Shown here: positions 1-5,010 of the stretch, in pieces
Position numbering within the stretch: the first letter of the stretch is position 1
Layout: every line of letters starts with the position of its first letter
Source of the DNA: Pseudomonadota bacterium
GTDB lineage: Bacteria; Pseudomonadota; Gammaproteobacteria; Pseudomonadales; Pseudohongiellaceae
Direction of reading: 5' to 3'
Assembly: GCA_022563075.1 (NCBI GenBank)
Contig: JADFOC010000187.1
Coordinates: 1-5,966 of the forward strand
Length of the DNA stretch: 5,966 bases
Made by a program: the position numbers and the translations under genes
The notes under the pieces: generated by a model
Told to the model about the DNA's origin: nothing
Seen by the model: only the letters and a program-made list of their open reading frames with translations
The model's database searches: none

Positions 1-520
1 TGTGGCCAAAGACAATATTCCGGGTCAGGGTCAACCCCCGGGCATTCTTATCGGTTTCTGTGAAATCGAGTTAGATCTGGATACCGGCAAATACGAAATT
101 CTGGATTACACAGCGGTGGCCGACTGCGGAGTGGTCGTGCATCCCAAGAACTTCGATAATGCCATGCGTGGGGGCGCAGTTTGGGGATTCGGTATGGCTG
201 GCTTAGAACGTCATGTCTACGATCCGCAAAATGGATTGCCCGCAAACACCGGCTTGTACCAAAGCAAACCAGCAACCAATCTGGACATACCTTCCATTAC
301 GCAAATTGGCGCTGTCGGCATTGCAGATCCGCAGAGTCCGGTTGGCGCCAGAGGTATTGGTGAACCAACACAGGGCGCCGCAGCGGCCGCGCTAACCAGT
401 GCCATTGCTGATGCGCTTGAGGGATTTCTGTTTAATCGGGCTCCGATTACGACAGATATGATCATCAACCATGTGGCCGGACTCTATCCTGCCGTCAACA
501 TGAAAACTAATACATTCTGA
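1..520 (+). CDS. Molybdopterin-binding (large) subunit of a xanthine dehydrogenase-family molybdenum hydroxylase, C-terminal fragment
   Basis: This is the last 172 or so residues of the large Mo-cofactor subunit; the reading frame is open to the left edge (codons in phase with base 2), so the GTG at base 2 is not a credible start. In this family the subunit binds molybdopterin (usually as the cytosine dinucleotide in bacteria) and hydroxylates aldehydes or N-heterocycles. Visible family marks are the D-C-G-V-V-V-H-P stretch (fragment residues 41-48), the G-G-x-x-W-G-F-G-M segment (57-65), and GARGIGEP (115-122), whose glutamate (fragment residue 121) matches the general-base glutamate of the GxxxxGEP motif next to the Mo. 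The stop codon lies within the Shine-Dalgarno sequence of the next gene, suggesting translational coupling. The substrate cannot be told from this fragment; xanthine, an aldehyde or an aromatic compound are all possible. Family assignment is firm. Confidence 0.93.
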   Translation, partial: VAKDNIPGQGQPPGILIGFCEIELDLDTGKYEILDYTAVADCGVVVHPKNFDNAMRGGAVWGFGMAGLERHVYDPQNGLPANTGLYQSKPATNLDIPSITQIGAVGIADPQSPVGARGIGEPTQGAAAAALTSAIADALEGFLFNRAPITTDMIINHVAGLYPAVNMKTNTF

Positions 521-527
521 GGTTACT

Positions 528-1520
528 ATGCCATCACATGACGTAATGCCAAATATGGAACTGTACCAGCCAGTACAGGTTGAAGACGCGCTTGCGATTG
601 CTGACCGCCTTGCAGATCGAGGTTGGTTGGTTGGCGGCGGTCAGGATACTTACGGTTGGCTAAAAGACAGAGCAAAATCTGCCGATGCGCTGATCGACCT
701 GAGTGCTATCGAGTCGCTGCGCGGGATTCGCGAAACCGCTGACGGCATCGAAATAGGTGCCCTCACTACGTTGACGGAAGTCGCTAGTAGCGAGCTCATC
801 CAACAGCAGTATGCGCTATTGTCTGAAGCGGCAAGCGTTGTCGCCAGTCCACAAATACGTAACATCGGAACGCTCGGCGGCAACGTCTCCCAGGACGTGC
901 GCTGCTGGTACTACCGCCGCGGACTCTCTTGCTACCGCGCCGGTGGCAACCTTTGTTATGCCGACACTCCCCAGGGGATGAATCGAGAGCATTCGCTGTT
1001 TGAAGTGAGTCGCTGTGTGGCAGCCAGCCCATCAGATACGGCACCGGCTCTGGTTGCTCTGGAGGCCACCATGGTCATTCGAAGTCTCAATGGTGAGCGC
1101 ACAGTGGCTGCTGAAGATTACTTTATCGGACCCGCGATCGATATCCTGCACACCACCGTTTTGCGTCCAGGCGAAATTCTGACTGCGGTGAGAATTCCTT
1201 CAACCTGGGCTAACGCCACTTTCTATTTCGAAAAAGTGGCCGATCGCAACGTATGGGATTTCGCCCTGGTTAACATCGCTGCCGCGTTTAAGCTGAGCGG
1301 CGACGGTACCGTGGAGGATTCTCGTATTGTTTGCGGAGCTGTGCAGGGCACACCGCGGCGAGTAATTAATGTGGAAAATGCGATCAGAGGCCGGGCCAAG
1401 AATGCTGAAACTGCGGAATCGGTTGCAACCATGGCCACCGATGGTGCACGCGCATTGGCTTACAATGGATTTAAAATTCCTTTAATGCAAAATCTGGTTA
1501 AGCGAGCCATCAGCGCTTAA
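528..1520 (+). CDS. FAD-binding subunit (subunit M) of a molybdenum hydroxylase, with probable extra [4Fe-4S] site
   Basis: Complete 330-residue medium subunit that carries electrons from the Mo/FeS centres through FAD. The N-terminal half is an FAD_binding_5-type domain: VGGGQD (residues 35-40) is the first flavin loop and IRNIGTLGGN (110-119) the second, diagnostic one. The C-terminal part (about 225-328) matches the CO-dehydrogenase flavoprotein C-terminal domain. Between them lie Cys126, Cys135, Cys143 and Cys163 in the context RCWYYRRGLSC and GGNLCYA. By family knowledge this cysteine loop occurs in PaoB/YagS and HcrB-type subunits, where it holds a [4Fe-4S] cluster absent from ordinary xanthine dehydrogenases. 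The ATG at 528 is chosen because TGAGG (518-522) sits five bases upstream; the ATGs at 546 and 555 lack such a site. The gap to the preceding subunit is 7 bases, so they form one operon. The small [2Fe-2S] subunit is not in the window and is probably upstream. The gene ends in a strong terminator. Confidence 0.93.
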   Translation: MPSHDVMPNMELYQPVQVEDALAIADRLADRGWLVGGGQDTYGWLKDRAKSADALIDLSAIESLRGIRETADGIEIGALTTLTEVASSELIQQQYALLSEAASVVASPQIRNIGTLGGNVSQDVRCWYYRRGLSCYRAGGNLCYADTPQGMNREHSLFEVSRCVAASPSDTAPALVALEATMVIRSLNGERTVAAEDYFIGPAIDILHTTVLRPGEILTAVRIPSTWANATFYFEKVADRNVWDFALVNIAAAFKLSGDGTVEDSRIVCGAVQGTPRRVINVENAIRGRAKNAETAESVATMATDGARALAYNGFKIPLMQNLVKRAISA

Positions 1521-1550
1521 AACAGAGCAACTATAGCTACGGCTGTATGC

Positions 1551-1582
1551 GGGGGCACGTTGTTTAACGTGTCCCCTTTTTT
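1551..1582 (+). terminator. Intrinsic terminator of the molybdenum hydroxylase operon
   Basis: An 11-bp stem (1551-1561 with 1566-1576, one G-U pair) closes a four-base loop GTTT and is followed at once by six T (1577-1582). It starts 31 bases after the stop codon of the FAD subunit, so it ends that operon. Read on the minus strand the stem is not followed by a T run, so it is not an obvious terminator for the facing small gene. Confidence 0.92.
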
Positions 1583-1616
1583 ATCATAGAGCACCCAGTC
1601 AGCGACGGATTACTGT

Positions 1617-1705
1617 GTGAGACTCAATCAGCCACAACCCCTTGCTTACTTTCGCTAACTTATGTTTCAACGCCAGTCATGCTCTCGAGCAAAGGGTTAT
1701 CTCAC
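1617..1705. repeat. Imperfect long-range inverted repeat in the convergent intergenic gap
   Basis: Arms AACCCCTTGCT (1636-1646) and AGCAAAGGGTT (1688-1698) pair at 10 of 11 positions, and an outer pair GTGAGA (1617-1622) with TCTCAC (1700-1705) is perfect. The loop is 41 bases and there is no T run on either side, so this is not a standard terminator. It fills most of the non-coding space between the + strand terminator and the end of the small minus strand gene. It could fold at the 3' end of that gene's transcript, or it could be chance. I see no attC, REP or IS-end signature in it. Confidence 0.35.
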
Positions 1706-1718
1706 TGCTACTGAGCTT

Positions 1719-1829
1719 TTAAAATACATAATTGCCAATGAGATAGGCGCCACCCATGATGCAGATGTAACCAAGAAATATGCCGGCTACCACCGGTAGT
1801 AAGTTTTCTCGCTTCTGTTGTTCGATCAT
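1719..1829 (-). CDS. Small single-pass membrane protein, 36 residues, unknown function
   Basis: A complete small gene running ATG (1829-1827) to TAA (1721-1719). The protein begins MIEQQKRENLLP, then has one hydrophobic stretch from about residue 11 to 36 that ends at the C-terminus. Lys6 and Arg7 before the membrane segment suggest a cytoplasmic N-terminus. The helix holds GIFLG (16-20) and AYLIG (28-32), two small-xxx-small patterns that often mediate helix packing, so a partner or self-association is plausible (inference). Support for a real gene: AAGGA (1843-1839 on the minus strand) nine bases before the ATG, a plausible extended -10 promoter about 40 bases upstream, and a charged-then-hydrophobic composition unlike random sequence. 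It follows the histidine kinase on the same strand with a 163-base gap and probably has its own transcript. I do not recognise a family; small accessory subunits of membrane complexes look like this. Confidence 0.68.
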   Translation of the reverse strand: MIEQQKRENLLPVVAGIFLGYICIMGGAYLIGNYVF

Positions 1830-1867
1830 TCTGGATCTTCCTTCAATATTCGATAACTACAAGAGTA

Positions 1868-1876
1868 AGTATATCA
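1868..1876 (-). promoter_or_regulatory. Candidate extended -10 promoter for the 36-residue membrane protein
   Basis: On the minus strand the sequence reads TGATATACT: a TGn extension directly followed by TATACT, which matches the -10 consensus at five of six positions. No good -35 is visible at 16-18 bases, which extended -10 promoters do not strictly need. Transcription would start near 1861, giving a leader of about 32 bases that contains the Shine-Dalgarno sequence of the small gene. The rest of 1830-1992 is AT-rich and shows no other gene; it includes the kinase 3' flank, with only a 5-bp hairpin at 1942-1955 lacking a T run. Confidence 0.4.
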
Positions 1877-1992
1877 CCTGGCAGAATATTACTATTAATT
1901 TAGGTCACTAATACTTGAATAGGCTTTCGGAGCTGGTCTGGTCTGCCCTCGCAGATCATGGACTTAGCGATATATTCAGGGTTTTAGGCGAA

Positions 1993-3756
1993 TCACCCTG
2001 GATCTGCTGACAGCGCCTGCTGCAGAGCGGCACGCAATTCTGACTGTCGGAATGGCTTACTTAAAAATCCATTCATGCCCGCCGCCAGCAACTCCTCCGG
2101 TTGTTCACGGACAACGTTGGCAGTCACTGCGATCACCGGGATGGTGGATCTACTGCCTGGCATCGCACGAATCTTTCGCACCGCGGCAACACCATCCATC
2201 ACTGGCATCTGTAAATCCATCAGGATCAGATTCACCTCATGATCTGGCAGATAGTCAACTACTTCCCGGCCATTGGACATGGCTACCACCTTGTGTCCGT
2301 CTTGTTCCAGCATACGCGACAGCACCATGCGATTGATCGCGTTGTCATCGGCCACCACGATAGAGAGTCGCGGTAGTTCGATCGCCGATGGCACCGTGGG
2401 TTTTGCTGCAGGGGCGCTAGTAGCTTGCATGGGAAGAAAAATAGTAAACGTCGAGCCTCTTCCTGGTATCGAGTTCACTATAATCTTACCTGCCATGGCA
2501 GATAACAGGCCTTTCACAATACTAAGCCCCAAACCTGAACCGCCGAATTTGCGCATCGTAGAAACATCGGCTTGTACATAGGGTTCGAATAAACTCGCTT
2601 GCGCGTGTTTAGGAATGCCAATCCCGGTGTCGGTGATTTTCAGGCGGATACGGTCAAGCGCCGTGTCCAGCACCACGGAAACTTCACCCGTGTTGGTGAA
2701 TTTGACGGCATTGCCAACCACGTTGAGTATTATTTGCCGAAGCCTGGTTGGATCTCCCTTCACGAATTCAGGGATGTCATCTTCTATTACCAGCGAAAAC
2801 TTAACTCCCTTTTCTCTGGCCTGAAAACCTAGCGGTGCCAATGCCGACGTTAGTAGATCCCGAAGATCCACCGGTATCGTCTCCAGTTCAATCGTATTGG
2901 CATCCAGCCGCGACAGATCGAGTACATTGTTGATCACTTCAATCAAGGATTCACTACTGTGTAATATCACCTCTACCAATTCCTGCTTTTTACTGGGAAG
3001 TTGACCCTCCGCAAGTAATTGAGATGCACCTATCACGCCGTTCAAGGGAGTACGCAGTTCATGACTCATCGCTGCCAGAAAGCTGGCCTTCGCCTGTTCC
3101 GATTGTCTGGCTTCGTTTTCGGCTAGCGTTCGCTCGTGAACTTCTTGCTCCAATTGATGCACGGTCGCATTGAGTTTGCGTTCGGCATTGATTTGGCCGC
3201 TTCGGAACACAAAATTCACGGTGGTAAGCATGACCAGGACCAGAGTTACTTCTAACGCCACCGCCAGCGGTTCGGGTCCGTTCATCGAAGGCGCGAACGC
3301 AAATTCGTAGCCGTTGTATTGCAGACAGGCAAATACCCACAATGTAATTACAGATATTAAGGCCCAGATTAAACCCACGATGCGACCGATCAATGAGCCA
3401 ACGGCTGGCAAACACAGTAACCAGCCCCAGGTATTACCCCAGACACCAACGGTCATCATCGCCAAGCAAATCACAATCCAAAAACAAAACATTGGAATTT
3501 GGGATGCTAACAACTGCTGGTTTAAATAGGCCTGCACATAGAGGCTCAAGAAGACGATGGCAGTGGCTATCGCAATATACAGATTGTCGCGCTCACCCCC
3601 GGTGTAATAATTGGAGATGATTAGCCCGATCGTAAGCGGCACAACCAGAAAGATGGTGGTGGAAATGGAACGTCGCGCGCGCAGGACCGTGGTATCGGCA
3701 GTGGCAGGATTCAATCCGCCATCGAAAAGAAATTTAAAGTGATCGATCAAGAACAT
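1993..3756 (-). CDS. Hybrid sensor histidine kinase with multi-pass membrane N-terminus and C-terminal receiver
   Basis: A 587-residue inner-membrane signalling protein. Residues about 32-185 hold roughly six hydrophobic segments (near 32-50, 58-77, 87-105, 109-124, 126-145, 164-184) with only short loops, so the signal is probably sensed in or near the membrane rather than by a periplasmic domain. A polar, probably coiled-coil linker (188-222) leads to the HisKA domain with FLAAMSHELRTPLNG (phosphorylated His232). The ATPase domain has the N box (N345, N349), G1 box DTGIGI (376-381), F box LFEPY (389-393) and G2 box GGSGLGLS (405-412). A low-complexity Ala/Pro linker (445-458) joins the receiver: acidic pair D470/D471, phospho-acceptor D514 in MDLQMPVMDG, T545 and K567. 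All catalytic residues are present. There is no HPt domain or output domain, so phosphate should pass to a separate HPt or regulator not encoded here. Start: a TAA lies in frame 12 bases upstream of ATG 3756; the Shine-Dalgarno sequence is weak. The ligand is unknown. The leader holds a terminator and a possible antiterminator. Confidence 0.95.
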   Translation of the reverse strand: MFLIDHFKFLFDGGLNPATADTTVLRARRSISTTIFLVVPLTIGLIISNYYTGGERDNLYIAIATAIVFLSLYVQAYLNQQLLASQIPMFCFWIVICLAMMTVGVWGNTWGWLLCLPAVGSLIGRIVGLIWALISVITLWVFACLQYNGYEFAFAPSMNGPEPLAVALEVTLVLVMLTTVNFVFRSGQINAERKLNATVHQLEQEVHERTLAENEARQSEQAKASFLAAMSHELRTPLNGVIGASQLLAEGQLPSKKQELVEVILHSSESLIEVINNVLDLSRLDANTIELETIPVDLRDLLTSALAPLGFQAREKGVKFSLVIEDDIPEFVKGDPTRLRQIILNVVGNAVKFTNTGEVSVVLDTALDRIRLKITDTGIGIPKHAQASLFEPYVQADVSTMRKFGGSGLGLSIVKGLLSAMAGKIIVNSIPGRGSTFTIFLPMQATSAPAAKPTVPSAIELPRLSIVVADDNAINRMVLSRMLEQDGHKVVAMSNGREVVDYLPDHEVNLILMDLQMPVMDGVAAVRKIRAMPGSRSTIPVIAVTANVVREQPEELLAAGMNGFLSKPFRQSELRAALQQALSADPG

Positions 3757-3785
3757 GGTACTGCTTTATCTATGCCCTTCTGCTC

Positions 3786-3810
3786 AAAAAAAACCTCCGT
3801 GGTACGGAGG
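3786..3810 (-). terminator. Intrinsic terminator downstream of hemH and just upstream of the kinase
   Basis: On the minus strand a perfect 7-bp GC-rich stem, CCTCCGT with ACGGAGG (3810-3804 and 3800-3794), closes a 3-base loop ACC and is followed at once by eight T (3793-3786). It lies 115 bases beyond the hemH stop codon and only 29 bases before the kinase ATG. It is therefore either the end of the hemH transcript or, if transcription starts at the TATAAT near 3872, a leader terminator that the kinase transcript must pass. Both may apply. Confidence 0.9.
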
Positions 3811-3862
3811 ACGCGAATCCGGGATTTCCGGCGAGGGCACCATACCACAAAGCCACACCCTC
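3795..3862 (-). promoter_or_regulatory. Candidate transcription attenuator (antiterminator pairing) in the histidine kinase leader
   Basis: On the minus strand CTTTGTGGTATGG (3852-3840) can pair over 13 consecutive positions, three of them G-U, with CCGTACCACGGAG (3807-3795). The latter covers part of the 5' arm, the loop and most of the 3' arm of the terminator hairpin, so the two foldings exclude each other. A third element, GAGGG (3862-3858) with CCCTC (3837-3833), would place the antiterminator strand inside its own 20-base loop. This three-way switch is what attenuators look like. No known riboswitch consensus is recognised, so a ligand cannot be named. The pairing is seen directly; the regulatory role is inference, and similarity by chance or duplication of the arm is possible. 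Confidence 0.4.
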
Positions 3863-3871
3863 TGCAGATGG

Positions 3872-3900
3872 ATTATAGACAAAGAAACTGATACTTGTTG
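3872..3900 (-). promoter_or_regulatory. Candidate promoter of the histidine kinase gene
   Basis: A perfect TATAAT is read on the minus strand at 3877-3872. The -35 is poor: CAACAA at a 17-base spacing (3900-3895) or ACAACA, matching the last three consensus bases, at 18. The start of transcription would be near 3865, inside the hemH-kinase gap and upstream of the terminator hairpin, giving a leader of about 110 bases. Without this promoter the kinase would rely on readthrough from hemH, since the 29 bases between the terminator and the kinase ATG hold no convincing promoter. Confidence 0.4.
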
Positions 3901-3925
3901 TGAGATATTACAATTAATGAGAGGT

Positions 3926-4960
3926 CTAGCTGGATTGTTGCAAGTGCCTCCGAGCAATTTCATAAATTGAACTCAGCCATGCTGGATCATCATTCAAGTT
4001 GGGAACCAATTGCAAGGTTTCACCACCACAGTCGAGGAACTGCTGCCGGTATTGGATGCCGATTTCATGAGTGGTTTCCAGACAATCTGAGACAAAAGAA
4101 GGTGTTATAACAGCAATTTTCTTAACCCCCTTCTCCACCAGTGCCGCCATGTGCTCGTCAAGATAAGGCTGAATCCAGACCTGTCGTCCGAATCTGGATT
4201 GGAAGGCGATGGAATAACTGACTTCCTTCCATGCCAAGGCCTTAACGATAGATTCAGTGGTGGCGACACACTGAGCGCGATAACAGTTGCGGTTCTGGCT
4301 GCTTATTTGCTGACAACAATCACCAAACCTGCAATAGTTTAGTGAGTCCGCCTTTCGAATTGTTTGTTCTGGCAATCCGTGGTAGCTGAATATCACATGG
4401 TCTATGTCTGCATTGGCAAGGTGCTTGTTAATCACGGTTGACCAGGCGCGAATAAAAGCCGGTTCTGCGAACAAATCATTAACGAACTGTAGTTGCGGAC
4501 TCTCCCGCCATAGCTTGGCAGCCTGTTCGACTGCATGGAACACCGACGCGGTGGTGGCAGTGGAGAATTGCGGGAACATGGGTAAAACCAGTATGTCGGT
4601 TACGCCCTTCTGCTCCAATTCTGCCATCGCCTGATGGATAAAGGGCTCACTGTAGGCCATGCCATTCAGTACCAGCACGGCAGCGCCCTCATCGGCGAAC
4701 GAAGCTTGCATACTCTGCTGCACGCGGTCGGCAAAGACTTTCAATGGCGATCCGTGCTTGGTCCAAATGCTCTGGTAAAGTTTCGCTGTCCGCGGAGCTC
4801 GAAACGGCAAAATGATTAGATGCCGTAACAACCAACGACTAACAGGGTTCATGTCAAACACGAACGGATCGGCAAAGAAATATTTATAGAACTCGCGAAG
4901 GCCCTTGGCAGTGGGTTCGGCCGGAGTACCCAGATTTAATAACAGAACTGCTTTGGACAT
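3926..4960 (-). CDS. hemH: Ferrochelatase with internal cysteine-rich insert
   Basis: 344 residues, the normal length for a bacterial ferrochelatase, which inserts Fe2+ into a porphyrin at the last step of heme synthesis (protoheme IX). The N-terminus KAVLLLNLGTP is the family signature and fixes the start at ATG 4960, although the Shine-Dalgarno sequence is weak. FSYHGLPE (191-198) carries the catalytic His194, and FVSDCLETTHEI (289-300) the conserved Glu295; the usual ETLEEI is here ETTHEI. Residues 210-231 form an insert with Cys210, Cys215, Cys216, Cys226 and Cys231 (NYCRFGDCC then NCYRAQC). A class of bacterial ferrochelatases with internal cysteines is known to bind a [2Fe-2S] cluster; I infer the same here. 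The gene lies 50 bases after the peptidase-like gene on the same strand and may be co-transcribed with it. An intrinsic terminator follows 115 bases after the stop codon. Confidence 0.96.
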   Translation of the reverse strand: MSKAVLLLNLGTPAEPTAKGLREFYKYFFADPFVFDMNPVSRWLLRHLIILPFRAPRTAKLYQSIWTKHGSPLKVFADRVQQSMQASFADEGAAVLVLNGMAYSEPFIHQAMAELEQKGVTDILVLPMFPQFSTATTASVFHAVEQAAKLWRESPQLQFVNDLFAEPAFIRAWSTVINKHLANADIDHVIFSYHGLPEQTIRKADSLNYCRFGDCCQQISSQNRNCYRAQCVATTESIVKALAWKEVSYSIAFQSRFGRQVWIQPYLDEHMAALVEKGVKKIAVITPSFVSDCLETTHEIGIQYRQQFLDCGGETLQLVPNLNDDPAWLSSIYEIARRHLQQSS

Positions 4961-5010
4961 CGTAAAATGGCTTGCCTTAGTCCTTGGACAAAGAAAAATT
5001 TGAATGAGTC

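Noticed and set aside
1636..1698. Integron attC-like site suggested by the AACCCC...GGGTT inverted repeat
   Set aside because: The ends do not fit the RYYYAAC and GTTRRRY core sites, there is no cassette gene or integrase, and the arms have no extrahelical-base pattern typical of attC.
1942..1955. TCTGC-CCTC-GCAGA hairpin as the terminator of the histidine kinase gene
   Set aside because: The stem is only five base pairs and is not followed by a T run on the minus strand; no intrinsic terminator for the kinase is evident.
2052..2336. Open frames on the + strand within 2052-2832 and on the opposite strand of hemH
   Set aside because: They are antisense shadows of strongly supported kinase and ferrochelatase genes, with no recognisable domains and no ribosome binding sites.
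3757..3785. Promoter with TAGATA as -10 between the terminator and the kinase ATG
   Set aside because: No -35 or extended -10 is present, and the start of transcription would fall almost at the start codon.
4961..5010. A dedicated hemH promoter using TTGTCC as -35
   Set aside because: The hexamer at the matching distance (ATTTTA) is a poor -10; co-transcription with the upstream peptidase-like gene is as likely.
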